A stretch of 64,000 nt of DNA from Arthrobacter sp. Bz4 (GTDB lineage Bacteria > Actinomycetota > Actinomycetes > Actinomycetales > Micrococcaceae), in contig NZ_QDAE01000009.1 in assembly GCF_003075455.1 (NCBI RefSeq), forward strand, positions 1 through 64,000, in the 5' to 3' direction. Made by a program: the position numbers and the translations under genes. Below the pieces are notes generated by a model. The model made no database searches. It was not told the origin of the DNA and worked only from the letters and a program-made list of their open reading frames with translations. Below are positions 1-7,346 of this stretch, one piece after another. Numbering within the stretch: position 1 is the stretch's first letter; every line of letters begins with the position of its first letter.

Positions 1-436
1 TTATTGGATGGGTGGATTGAAGAACTGGTGATGCGCGAGGAGCCGGTGATGCTCACGGAGGCGGAACTGGATTTACCGTCTAACCCGGCCCACGAGTTCC
101 CTGCCCCCGTTACATTTATTGGAGTCCGGACCAGCAAAGGGATCAGTGACCGGGTTGAAATCGTTGGGCGCCCACACGTTGGTCCACGTCTCCGGCCACG
201 TACCAAACCAACCCAACGAGCCCTCAGCAGCGCTCACCATTGAAGTTCCGGGCGACCACGACATCGGGATCGGTCAGGAGGTCGGATTACAACTCGTCAA
301 CACCACCGGGTGGGCAGTCACCCAGTAGCAGTTGGGCACAGAATTCCGTTGCCCGGGCCCACTGTGTCCTAGATTGCAGAACTCCTGTGCCGCCCTGTTT
401 ATCGTCGGTAAGTACCAACGATAGGAAGGCAAGGAC
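1..436. other. left-edge stretch, no assignable gene
   Basis: No confident gene lies here. An open frame runs from the window edge through about base 100 on the plus strand (EELVMREEPVMLTEAELDLP...), possibly the 3' end of a gene that starts outside the window. After base 120 a different plus frame looks protein-like (...LTIEVPGDHDIGIGQEVGLQL...) and stops at 328. This could be the tail of one gene broken near the repeat at 101-127, or two unrelated remnants. The segment 330-436 is the upstream region of the next gene. Confidence 0.35.
101..127 (+). repeat. solo left-end remnant of the IS110-type element
   Basis: CTGCCCCC, then GTTACATTTATT, then one base and GAGTCC, recurs almost exactly at 1752-1777, where it spans the target flank and left tip of the intact IS110 element. 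The two copies differ by one extra C and one substitution, and diverge right after GAGTCC. It is best read as the left tip of a second insertion at the same CTGCC-CC target whose body has been lost. Confidence 0.55.
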
Positions 437-904
437 ATGAGTTCAGCACATAGCGAGACGAGGACGAAGAGAGCCGCGACTGACCCAGGCACGTCCATGG
501 GAGTCCGAATAATGGCCGGGGCCGTAGGCGGTCTTGCCGGCGGGGTCGTTTTCGGGGGCCTGATGGCCATGATGGGCATGCTGGGCATGATTGCCTCACT
601 GGTTGGCTCAAGCTCGGCGATTGTCGGCTTCCTGGTACACCTGGTGATTTCGGTTCTGATCGGCCTCGCGCTGACGATACCCGGTGCTGGAGTGCTGAGA
701 AAGGGCCTGATCATCAGCGCCGTCGTGGGTCTTGTCTATGGCATGCTGTGGTGGGTTCTTGGTCCACTGCTGATCATGCCCACCATGATGGGCATGCCCC
801 TTTTCACTTTCGACGCAGGATCCGGTGCCTCACTGATGGGGCACGCGGTGTATGGCCTTATTGTGGGACTGGTGGCAAGCCTCATCATCCGACGTGGCCG
901 GTGA
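437..904 (+). CDS. Met-rich multi-pass membrane protein, unknown function
   Basis: A 155-residue protein that I do not recognise. After a polar N-terminus of about 20 residues it has roughly four hydrophobic segments (about 23-55, 60-82, 88-118 and 130-150). Two of them are rich in Met and Gly: MAMMGMLGM near residue 40 and MPTMMGMPLF near 115. Such Met clusters can bind Cu(I) or Ag(I), but nothing here proves metal binding. The AGGAAGGCAAGGAC stretch ahead of the ATG supplies a ribosome site. It sits just before a Crp/Fnr regulator on the same strand and within an accessory stretch that also holds a MerR-type metal regulator, so a role in metal or redox stress is an inference. Confidence 0.7.
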   Translation: MSSAHSETRTKRAATDPGTSMGVRIMAGAVGGLAGGVVFGGLMAMMGMLGMIASLVGSSSAIVGFLVHLVISVLIGLALTIPGAGVLRKGLIISAVVGLVYGMLWWVLGPLLIMPTMMGMPLFTFDAGSGASLMGHAVYGLIVGLVASLIIRRGR

Positions 905-1002
905 CCACGCCGGGTCTGAACGCCGCCTGCTCCACCACCATCGTGTCCGCCGCGAGCAAACCTACGACGCTTTGGGCACCACATGAACGGGAGGGAGAAC
1001 CT

Positions 1003-1701
1003 TTGGCCGAAACCGGCGAGCCCTTCAGCTGCCTCTACGCTGTGGAGCTTTTCGCTGACCTCACAGCTGAGGACATGGACACTCTCGACAGGATGGCCCC
1101 GCCCCGGCTCTTTCACAGCGGTGAACTTGTCTTCAGCCAAAGTCAGCCCATCAAGGCCCTATTCATCCTCAAAGCAGGGCGGATCCGGATTTTCAGGGTT
1201 GCCGAGGATGGGAAAACCCTCACCATTGCAATCCTTGAACCCGGCGCGGTGTTCGGTGAGATGCTGCTCGTGGGCCTGCAAATGTACGACAACTATGCCG
1301 AAGCGCTGGAAGCATCAACCGTGTGTCAGCTCAGCGCTGCGGACGTCGAAAACCATTTCCTCTCCAACCCGAAAATGGCGGTCAAGATCTCCCGCCTGCT
1401 CGGCGAACAAGTCGCCAGGTTGGAAGAACGTCTCACCGACATGGCCCTGCGTCCCCTCTCAGCCCGCACCGCCGCGACCTTACTCACACTTGCGGATGCG
1501 GCTCCCCGTAGCAGGTTCACGCACTCCGTGGCCGTGAAACTCACTCATGAACAGCTCGCTGGGTTGCTCGGAGCAACTCGCGAGGCGACCAGTAAGACCA
1601 TGTCTGACTTCGCCGCCAAAAAGCTGATCAAGCAAGGCCGCGGCCGGATCATCATCGAGGACGCTGTAGGACTGCGCCGGGTCTCCCGCACCACCTTTTA
1701 A
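1003..1701 (+). CDS. Crp/Fnr family transcriptional regulator
   Basis: Cytoplasmic regulator of 232 residues, typical for the family. An N-terminal cyclic-nucleotide-binding-like beta-barrel (about 25-125, with GAVFGEMLL near residue 85) is followed by a dimerisation helix and a C-terminal Crp-type winged helix (VKLTHEQLAGLLGATREATSK, about 180-200, where TREATSK is the recognition helix). There is no N-terminal Cys cluster of the Fnr iron-sulfur type. I chose the TTG at 1003 because GGGAGGGAG lies just upstream. A GTG at 901 overlapping the previous stop is possible but would add a low-quality N-terminus. It follows the Met-rich membrane gene by about 100 bases and may control it. The IS110 element is inserted just downstream. 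Confidence 0.85.
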   Translation: MAETGEPFSCLYAVELFADLTAEDMDTLDRMAPPRLFHSGELVFSQSQPIKALFILKAGRIRIFRVAEDGKTLTIAILEPGAVFGEMLLVGLQMYDNYAEALEASTVCQLSAADVENHFLSNPKMAVKISRLLGEQVARLEERLTDMALRPLSARTAATLLTLADAAPRSRFTHSVAVKLTHEQLAGLLGATREATSKTMSDFAAKKLIKQGRGRIIIEDAVGLRRVSRTTF

Positions 1702-1774
1702 CCCCGCGTCAGCCGCCTCAACGTGCGCACTGTTGCCGTGCCCGCGAAAGCCTGCCCCGTTACATTTATTTGAG

Positions 1775-1965
1775 TCCTCGAAGGTCGGGGACTTGGTCGC
1801 TGGGCCTGGTATGACTTTCTGCCCCTGTCATTGATGATCCGGGGGGTGCTGTCGCCAGGTTCGGAGGCGCTTGTTGACTGCTGATAGGGACGCGGCCGGA
1901 CCCGTTTGGGTTCAGGTCTCTTCGTAACGTGGGTGCCAGGAACAGGTGTCATGACTGCGGCCATC
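1775..1965 (+). ncRNA. putative IS110 bridge RNA (seekRNA)
   Basis: This is the non-coding left end upstream of the transposase, where IS621-type elements encode a bridge RNA. Four short matches occur in the order expected for such an RNA. CTGCCCC (1819-1825) equals the left target flank 1752-1758. GGGGGG (1841-1846) is complementary to the core plus right flank C run 3206-3211. ATAGGGAC (1884-1891) equals the right tip 3197-3204. GTAACG (1924-1929) is complementary to CGTTAC at the left tip 1758-1763. These would be the left and right target guides, then the left and right donor guides. Individual matches are only 6-8 bases, so the case rests on their order and geometry. Confidence 0.55.
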
Positions 1966-1988
1966 TAGTGGTGCAAAGGAGCGCCATC

Positions 1989-3188
1989 ATGACCGAACAA
2001 TTTGATGTGTATTGCGGGCTCGATGTCGGCAAGTCCGAACATCACGCCACAGCTCTCACCCCGGCCGGAGAACGGCTCATTGATAAGCCATTGCCGCAGG
2101 ACGAGACACGACTCCGAGAACTGTTCACTGCTCTTGGCCAGCATGGCCCGGTGTTGATGATCGTGGACCAGCCCAACACCATCGGGGCGCTGCCGGTCGC
2201 GGTAGCCCGGGATTGCGGATGCGAGGTGGCGTACCTGCCGGGCCTGGCCATGCGGAAAGCCGCGGACCTCTACCCGGGACGGTCGAAGACCGATGCCCGG
2301 GACGCGTTCATCATCGCTGACACGGCACGGACCATGCCGCACACGTTGCGGGCGGTAGACCGAGACAGTGAAGTGCTCGCCGCGTTGAAAGTCCTCTCCG
2401 GTTTCGACACGGACCTGACCCATGAATGCACCAGGTCGATCAACCGGCTCCGGTCGTTGCTGCTGCAGATCTTTCCGTCCCTGGAACGGGTCTTCGTCGG
2501 CACGATCCTCACCCGCACCCTCGTGCTCGACCTCTTGATCAAATACGCCGGACCGACCGGTCTGCGCGCGGCCGGGCGCGGCAACGTGCTGCGTTGGGCG
2601 AGGAACCACAGCCGCAAAGACCCCACCAAACTCATTAATGAAATCTTCGCCGCCCTCGAGGAACAGACGGTTACCGTGATCGGCACCGACGCGGTGGAAC
2701 TGGTCATCCCGCGGGTCGCTGCGCAGATCAAAGAGCTCAAACACCAGCGGGCCATCGTCGCCGCTGAGGTCGAGAAACTCCTGGACGACTTCCCTCTTTC
2801 CATCGTCTTGATGTCCATGCCAGGAGTCGGCATCAAGACGGCAGCGACGATACTCCTGACCATCGGCGATGCCAGCACCTTCACCACGGCCGGCCACTTA
2901 GCCGCCTACGCGGGCATCGCGCCCGTCACCCGCCGATCCGGAACCTCGATCCGTGGCGAGTTTCCCGCACGCTCCGGGAACAAACAACTCAAGAATGCGC
3001 TTTTCAGATCCGCCTGGATCGCCAGTTGTCATGACCCGCTATCGAAGGCCTACTACGAGAAGAAACGCGGTCAGGGCAAGAAGCACAACGCCGCCATCAT
3101 CTGCCTCGCGCGCCGCCGCTGCGACGTCATCTACGCCATGCTCAAAACCAAAACACTCTACGAGGCCAAAACCCCGAAAGCCGCTTGA
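1989..3188 (+). CDS. IS110-family transposase (DEDD recombinase)
   Basis: A 399-residue IS110-family recombinase. The N-terminal RuvC-like DEDD domain shows YCGLDVGKSEHHA (Asp12), a second acidic site in MIVDQP near residue 60, and KTDARDAFIIAD near 100. The C-terminal Tnp_20 domain holds MPGVGIKTAATILL and the RRSGTSIRGE...SGNKQLKNALF segment containing the expected catalytic Ser. Length is normal and the frame is intact, so it is probably active. The ATG at 1989 follows AAAGGAG with good spacing; a longer frame from 1929 would eat into the presumed bridge RNA. In IS110 relatives this protein uses the RNA to pair donor and target DNA. Confidence 0.93.
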   Translation: MTEQFDVYCGLDVGKSEHHATALTPAGERLIDKPLPQDETRLRELFTALGQHGPVLMIVDQPNTIGALPVAVARDCGCEVAYLPGLAMRKAADLYPGRSKTDARDAFIIADTARTMPHTLRAVDRDSEVLAALKVLSGFDTDLTHECTRSINRLRSLLLQIFPSLERVFVGTILTRTLVLDLLIKYAGPTGLRAAGRGNVLRWARNHSRKDPTKLINEIFAALEEQTVTVIGTDAVELVIPRVAAQIKELKHQRAIVAAEVEKLLDDFPLSIVLMSMPGVGIKTAATILLTIGDASTFTTAGHLAAYAGIAPVTRRSGTSIRGEFPARSGNKQLKNALFRSAWIASCHDPLSKAYYEKKRGQGKKHNAAIICLARRRCDVIYAMLKTKTLYEAKTPKAA

Positions 3189-3251
3189 CCAAAAGCATAG
3201 GGACACCCCCCACACATTTCCCCTTTAGTCTCAACAAATGAAGGAACACCC

Positions 3252-3794
3252 ATGACCCGCGTTACCGTCCACACCCCCGAGACCGCTCCCGAAGACAGCC
3301 GCAACGAACTCGGTGCCCTCGGTAAACAGTTCGGGAAAGTCCTCAATATCCACGGTGCCATGGCCCACTCCCCCGTTGTCCTGCAGTCATACGTTGCCCT
3401 TCAGCAGGCCATCGGCGACTACGGCACCTTCGACGCACGCACGAGAGAGGCCATTGCCTTGGTAGTCGGCAACGTCGACGAGTGCACCTACTGCCAGTCC
3501 GCGCATACGATGGGCGCTAAGGCCGCCGGGCTCGCCGAGGATCAGACCATCGCGATCCGCAGGGGCGACATCGACTTCGACGACAAACTGGCAACACTGC
3601 TGGAACTGACCCGGCAGGCCACATCGAACAAGGGGTCCGTGAAGGACGCCGACTGGCAAACCGCCCTGGACGCAGGATGGTCAGACACCGAACTCACGGA
3701 ACTCTCCACCCACGTGGCCCTGAACCTGTTCACCAACTACTTCAACCACCTCGTCGACACCGACCTGGACATCCCAGCTGCACCAAGTCTTTAA
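3252..3794 (+). CDS. AhpD-like / carboxymuconolactone decarboxylase family protein
   Basis: A 180-residue, single-domain all-alpha protein of the CMD/AhpD fold. The redox motif C-T-Y-C-Q-S-A-H (Cys78, Cys81, His85) is the AhpD-type active site, so it is more likely a thiol peroxidase or peroxidase-reducing partner than a decarboxylase. GAAGGAAC precedes the ATG. It converges on the MerR gene, from which it is separated by a hairpin, and it is two genes away from a thioredoxin-like protein and an FAD disulfide reductase. That context suggests a shared thiol-redox chain (inference). The IS110 element sits immediately upstream and has probably displaced its original promoter. Confidence 0.85.
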   Translation: MTRVTVHTPETAPEDSRNELGALGKQFGKVLNIHGAMAHSPVVLQSYVALQQAIGDYGTFDARTREAIALVVGNVDECTYCQSAHTMGAKAAGLAEDQTIAIRRGDIDFDDKLATLLELTRQATSNKGSVKDADWQTALDAGWSDTELTELSTHVALNLFTNYFNHLVDTDLDIPAAPSL

Positions 3795-3807
3795 ACCACC
3801 ACAAACC

Positions 3808-3846
3808 CATGTAGCCCTGCCGTCCGTTCGCGGCAGGGCCTACATG
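3808..3846. terminator. bidirectional terminator hairpin
   Basis: CATGTAG-CCCTGCCG pairs with CGGCAGGG-CCTACATG across an 8-base loop, with one bulged base. It lies between the convergent AhpD-like and MerR genes and overlaps the MerR stop. Confidence 0.7.
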
Positions 3847-4247
3847 TTCATCAACGGTGTGATGATGTGGCAAATCTCCGTGTCGGAACAATCAGCAGGA
3901 TCAAGAGCCCGACTCGAATCGATCAGCCCTTTAAGCTCGGTCGATAAGGCGTCAAGTTCACGTTGGCGCACCTGGACATCGGCGAGCTTTCGTTCCAGGA
4001 GTGCCGAAACATGGGCACATGGGGCCTCACCCGCGTCGCGGAGACGTAGCGTGCTCGAAATTTCGGCCAACGTCAGACCGGCCGCCTGGGCCGACCGGAT
4101 GAACCGCAACCGGCCCACTATCTCAGGGTCATAACTGCGGTAGCCATTCGACGTGCGCAGAGGATCCGGCAGAAGACCTTCACGCTCATAGAACCGGATG
4201 GTCTGACTATCAACGCCCGCAAGCGCCCCAAGTTCCCCAATACGCAT
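3840..4247 (-). CDS. MerR-family metal-sensing regulator
   Basis: A 135-residue MerR-family activator. The N-terminal winged helix (MRIGELGALAGVDSQTIRFY, then EREGLLPDP) is followed by a long dimerisation helix and a C-terminal metal loop. Cys77 (EAPC), Cys120 and Cys126 (ADCSDTEIC) match the three-Cys pattern of metal-sensing members such as MerR and ZntR, so a soft or thiophilic metal is likely; which one cannot be read. I chose the ATG at 4247 because it gives the usual MRIGE start. A GTG at 4262 would lie inside the operator. It is divergent from the thioredoxin-like/flavoprotein pair, whose promoter has the typical MerR geometry. Confidence 0.9.
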   Translation of the reverse strand: MRIGELGALAGVDSQTIRFYEREGLLPDPLRTSNGYRSYDPEIVGRLRFIRSAQAAGLTLAEISSTLRLRDAGEAPCAHVSALLERKLADVQVRQRELDALSTELKGLIDSSRALDPADCSDTEICHIITPLMNM

Positions 4248-4262
4248 CCCACAGTCTAACAC

Positions 4263-4294
4263 TTGACCTTGTAGTCGGCTATAAGGTTTACAGT
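4263..4294 (+). promoter_or_regulatory. MerR-type promoter and operator
   Basis: A -35 TTGACC (4263-4268) and -10 TACAGT (4289-4294) are separated by 20 bases, the overlong spacer that MerR proteins correct by DNA distortion. A dyad with arms ACCTTGTAG and CTATAAGGT (4266-4287, one mismatch in the arms) fills the spacer. The next ATG (4301) is only 6 bases past the -10, so the message would be leaderless or nearly so. Confidence 0.85.
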
Positions 4295-4300
4295 CAGAAG

Positions 4301-4642
4301 ATGAAAATCACCCTGCAGTATTTCGAGGGCTGCCCCAACTGGACCCTCGCCTACGAACGACTCATCGCTTTAGCCGGGGACCGGCCCGACATCGTCCTCA
4401 CCCGACAAATAATCGACACCGCTGAGGAAGCCGAACGAACTGGGTTTCACGGTTCCCCGAGCATCCTGATCGATGACATCGACCCTTTCGCGGGTCCTGG
4501 CGCCCCAGTCGGTTTAGCGTGCCGCCGATACCTCACCCCGGAGGGGCCAGCCGGGGCTCCGACCCTCGACCAGCTCAAAGCAGCACTACCACCCGCTACA
4601 GCCACGGCTACGTCTCCGCTTTCAGACAAGAAAAAGGTATGA
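4301..4642 (+). CDS. small thioredoxin-like protein of metal-resistance loci
   Basis: A 113-residue protein opening with MKITLQYFEGCPNW, the signature of a small actinobacterial family usually annotated as thioredoxin-like or alkylmercury-lyase-like. It has a beta-alpha-beta thioredoxin start, a single active-site-like Cys (Cys11 in GCPNW) and a cis-Pro-like GSPSILIDD segment near residue 53. The normal second Cys of CxxC is absent, so it would act as a monothiol carrier or metal binder. It is the first gene after the MerR promoter and is followed one base later by the flavoprotein, so the two are co-transcribed. A second Cys near residue 71 could take part. Confidence 0.75.
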   Translation: MKITLQYFEGCPNWTLAYERLIALAGDRPDIVLTRQIIDTAEEAERTGFHGSPSILIDDIDPFAGPGAPVGLACRRYLTPEGPAGAPTLDQLKAALPPATATATSPLSDKKKV

Positions 4643-4643
4643 G

Positions 4644-5996
4644 ATGACTACCGATGTCGACCTTTTGGTCATTGGTGCCGGGATGGCTGGGATCGCCGCC
4701 GCGACGAAATGCGCGTCGAATGGGTGGAATGTTGCGATCGTGGACTCCCTACCCTACGGCGGAACCTGCGCCTTGCGCGGGTGCGATCCAAAGAAGATCC
4801 TCAGGCGTGGCGCCGAAGTGATCGAAGCCGCCCAGCTCATGAGCGGTAAAGGCGTAAACCCGGGCACCATGTCCATCAACTGGCAGGAACTGATGGAACA
4901 CAAACACGGATTCACCGAACCGATCCCAACGACCATGGAAGAAGACCTGCATTCACACGGGGTACAGACCCTCCACGGGGCGGCGACCTTCACCAGTCCA
5001 ACAACGGTCAACATCGCCGGAGCATCATACGAAGCTCCGAAAATCCTCGTCGCCACCGGGGCCACACCCCGGCCTCTGGCCTTCCCCGGAGCCGAGCATC
5101 TCATCGATAGCACCGACTTCCTCAACCTTCAGCGGCTGCCACCCCGAATCGTTTTCCTCGGCGGAGGTTTCATCTCCTTCGAATTCGCCCATATCGCCGC
5201 CCGAGCCGGAAGCTCCACCCTCATCCTTGATCGCGGGACCCGCCCACTGAAGAACTTCGACCCAGACCTCGTTGACTTACTGATCGCCCGCGGCACAGAT
5301 TCAGGCATCATCGTCCAACGCGGCACAAGCCTCACCCGTATCGACAAGTCAGGCAACGGATTCCGCCTCCACCTCACTCAAGCTGGCGAGACATCGACAA
5401 TTGACGCGGACCTCGTCGTCCACGGTGCGGGCCGGATCCCGGACCTATCCCGACTGAACCTCGAAGCCGCCAAGGTCGCATACGGGCCTAAAGGAATACA
5501 GGTCGCCGACCATCTCCAAAGCACCACCAATCCCGCCGTCTACGCAGCCGGTGATGCCGCTGACACCCCGGGCATGCCGCTGACCCCGGTGGCAGTGTTC
5601 GAGGCCAAAGTAGCTGCATCAAACATGCTCAAATCGGGTACCACGGCCCCTGACTACACCGCCATACCAACGACAGTCTTCACAATTCCTGAACTAGTGC
5701 GCCTGGGCATGCTCGAACACGAAGCTGCGGACAGCGGGCTGGACGTCGACGTCCGCTACACCGATACCAGCGCCTGGTACACGAATTACCGAACAGGGGA
5801 AACCAGCGGCGCATCGAAAATCCTGATCGACAAATCAACGGATCAGATCGTCGGCGCGCATCTCTTCGGCACAGACTACGCCGAACTAGCCAACACCATC
5901 AGCCTGGCCATGAAACACGGCCTCACCACCCGCCAACTGAAATCAACCACAGCCACCTACCCCTCAGTAGGATCAGATTTGGCCTCGCTCGTCTAG
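4644..5996 (+). CDS. FAD/NAD(P) disulfide oxidoreductase, MerA/Lpd-like
   Basis: A 450-residue class I pyridine-nucleotide disulfide reductase. GAGMAG (11-16) is the FAD dinucleotide site, GGTCALRGCDPKK carries the redox pair Cys42/Cys47, FLGGGFISFEFA near residue 173 is the NAD(P) site, and YAAGDAADT near 300 is the second FAD contact. It is not a textbook mercuric reductase: there is no N-terminal NmerA domain and no C-terminal vicinal Cys pair. The usual His-Pro-Thr...Glu of glutathione reductase is replaced by TATYPSVGSD, with Tyr for His. It is coupled to the preceding thioredoxin-like gene and under the MerR promoter, so it probably reduces that protein and/or the AhpD-like protein (inference). 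Confidence 0.85.
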   Translation: MTTDVDLLVIGAGMAGIAAATKCASNGWNVAIVDSLPYGGTCALRGCDPKKILRRGAEVIEAAQLMSGKGVNPGTMSINWQELMEHKHGFTEPIPTTMEEDLHSHGVQTLHGAATFTSPTTVNIAGASYEAPKILVATGATPRPLAFPGAEHLIDSTDFLNLQRLPPRIVFLGGGFISFEFAHIAARAGSSTLILDRGTRPLKNFDPDLVDLLIARGTDSGIIVQRGTSLTRIDKSGNGFRLHLTQAGETSTIDADLVVHGAGRIPDLSRLNLEAAKVAYGPKGIQVADHLQSTTNPAVYAAGDAADTPGMPLTPVAVFEAKVAASNMLKSGTTAPDYTAIPTTVFTIPELVRLGMLEHEAADSGLDVDVRYTDTSAWYTNYRTGETSGASKILIDKSTDQIVGAHLFGTDYAELANTISLAMKHGLTTRQLKSTTATYPSVGSDLASLV

Positions 5997-6044
5997 CCGC
6001 ACAAAATTTGTTGCGCCGGCAGCGTTCAAAAACAATCGCTGACG

Positions 6045-6782
6045 CTACCTGTATTCCGGATTCGCTTCCAGACCGAACCTGTCGCCCTTTTTCCAAGCGT
6101 CAGGTAGGTTTCCCTGGGCAGGGATACCTCCGGCCAGTTTCAGGATTCGAGCCATATGAAGCAGGTTCCAGGTCATAAAGGTGGTGTTGCGGTTGGTGAA
6201 GTCATTCTCCGGGCCACCTGAACCTTCATCCAAATAGCTTGGGCCCGGTCCTGCCTCTCCAATCCAACCCGCATCCGCGGCCGGAGGAATGGTCACCCCA
6301 ATGTGCTGAAGGCTGTAAAGAATATTCATCGCGCAGTGCTTGACGCCGTCCTCGTTCCCCGTCAGCAAAGCGCCACCTACCTTCCCGTAATAGACGTACT
6401 GCCCGCGGGTGTTCGTCATCCCTGACATCGCATAGAGACGTTCAATGATCTGTTTCATCACCGAACTGTTGTCTCCAAGCCAGATCGGTCCAGCCAGCAC
6501 CAAAATGTCTGCCTGTTCAATTTTCTCGAAAATGGAGGGCCAGGCGTCCTCTTCCCAGCCGTGTTCCCTCATATCCGGGTACACACCCGTCGCTACCGGA
6601 AGATCAATTGGTCGCACAATATCAACGTGGACACCCTTCGTTCGCATCAAGTCAGCGCTCAGACGGACCAGCCCGGAGGTGTGGCTCAGTTCGGGGCTAC
6701 GCTTCAAGGTGCAATTGAGGAACAGTGCCCTCAGACCAGCGAACTCATCGTCACTACCCATGGACTTCACGCTATCGGTCAT
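6045..6782 (-). CDS. flavodoxin-fold NAD(P)H-dependent oxidoreductase
   Basis: A 245-residue flavodoxin-like fold protein. LFLNCTLKRSPELSHT (about 20-35) is the phosphate-binding loop typical of NADPH-dependent FMN reductases, and ILVLAGPIWLGDNSSVMKQ near residue 92 is the conserved WrbA/iron-sulfur-flavoprotein-type segment. It most likely binds FMN and reduces quinones or other small molecules in the cytoplasm. It stands alone, convergent with the disulfide reductase, and marks the right part of the accessory stretch. GGAG lies about 11 bases before the ATG at 6782; an internal ATG at 6761 is also possible. Confidence 0.8.
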   Translation of the reverse strand: MTDSVKSMGSDDEFAGLRALFLNCTLKRSPELSHTSGLVRLSADLMRTKGVHVDIVRPIDLPVATGVYPDMREHGWEEDAWPSIFEKIEQADILVLAGPIWLGDNSSVMKQIIERLYAMSGMTNTRGQYVYYGKVGGALLTGNEDGVKHCAMNILYSLQHIGVTIPPAADAGWIGEAGPGPSYLDEGSGGPENDFTNRNTTFMTWNLLHMARILKLAGGIPAQGNLPDAWKKGDRFGLEANPEYR

Positions 6783-7088
6783 TTAAGGGGTGCTCCTGAC
6801 TAAATCACGGACAACTTCATATCAGTTCAACGATCCGGGACTCGGTCCCGAAAATAGCTAGACCGAATACACACCACACTAGGCGCAACAAAAGATCTCA
6901 CTATGTAACCTGGAACACAGGGGAGGGAGTACCCCTGGATTCGATTTAGCGTAATACAACAACCAAGAGGCCGAGATTGTTGCATATCGCTGTTCCACAA
7001 GCCGGTCGATCAACGAACTGCCAGTCTGCTGATGGAGGTGCAGGGACTGCTGAAGGTTTGGCTGACTCCTTGACGTGCCCCATGGTTC
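6783..7088. other. intergenic, AT-richer junction region
   Basis: No gene is visible. It holds the upstream region of the flavodoxin-like gene (about 6783-6960), then a stretch around 6970-7080 that looks like leftover sequence ending in TGACGTGCCCC, the kind of left tip seen next to IS3-family orfA genes. The base composition is visibly less GC-rich than in the flanking core genes. Confidence 0.5.
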
Positions 7089-7256
7089 ATGCTTAAAGCC
7101 TTTCCCGAAGAGTTCCGCCGAGACGTGGTCGCGATCGCCCGTAAGGACGAAGCACCCTTGTCCACGATCGCTAAGGACTTCGGTGTCTCCTCGGCTGCCC
7201 TGTACCGGCCTGACAACACCGTTCTGCTCGCAGCGTTTGGTCAGCGCATGGATTGA
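7089..7256 (+). pseudogene. IS3-family transposase OrfA, 5' fragment
   Basis: The first 40 residues (MLKAFPEEFRRDVVAIARK, then EAPLSTIAKDFGVSSAALYR) are the N-terminal helix-turn-helix of an IS3-family OrfA. The match breaks at the point where the usual sequence continues into the recognition helix and linker. After it come about 15 unrelated residues and a stop. No orfB and no right end are present, so this is a dead left-end remnant. It lies about 90 bases from the tRNA, at the edge of the accessory stretch. Confidence 0.8.
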
Positions 7257-7300
7257 ATTCGGTGGGTTTCCGGTGGATGCCTACCTCAGACTCCCAAAGC

Positions 7301-7343
7301 AAAAAGCCCCTGATCCGCGTTTTCGCAGGTCAAGGGCTTTTTT
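7301..7343 (-). terminator. terminator downstream of the CAU tRNA
   Basis: AAAAAGCCC-CTGATCCGCG pairs with CGCAGGTCAA-GGGCTTTTT, with a few mismatches and a T/A-rich base, just 3' of the tRNA on the minus strand. The symmetry allows termination in both directions. Confidence 0.75.
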
Positions 7344-7346
7344 CGG

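Larger units (their letters stand above)
1757..3207 (+). mobile_element. IS110-family insertion sequence, about 1.45 kb
   Basis: The element contains one DEDD transposase and about 230 bases of non-coding left end, the layout of the IS110 (IS621-like) group. There are no terminal inverted repeats, as expected for the family. I place the tips by matching the candidate bridge RNA to both ends: a CC core at 1757-1758, left end starting GTTACATTT, and right end finishing ATAGGGACA before a CC core at 3206-3207. The implied empty site is ...CCTGCC-CC-CCCCACAC.... The exact ends are inferred and could be off by a base or two because of the C run at 3206-3211. It sits between the Crp/Fnr gene and the AhpD-like gene. 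Confidence 0.7.

Noticed and set aside
748-1002. Longer N-terminus for the Crp/Fnr regulator
   Set aside because: It overlaps the membrane-protein gene in another frame and is not protein-like; the TTG at 1003 has the best ribosome site.
4644-5996. Canonical mercuric reductase (merA)
   Set aside because: There is no NmerA domain, no C-terminal vicinal Cys pair, and Tyr replaces the usual His; only the core disulfide-reductase features are present.
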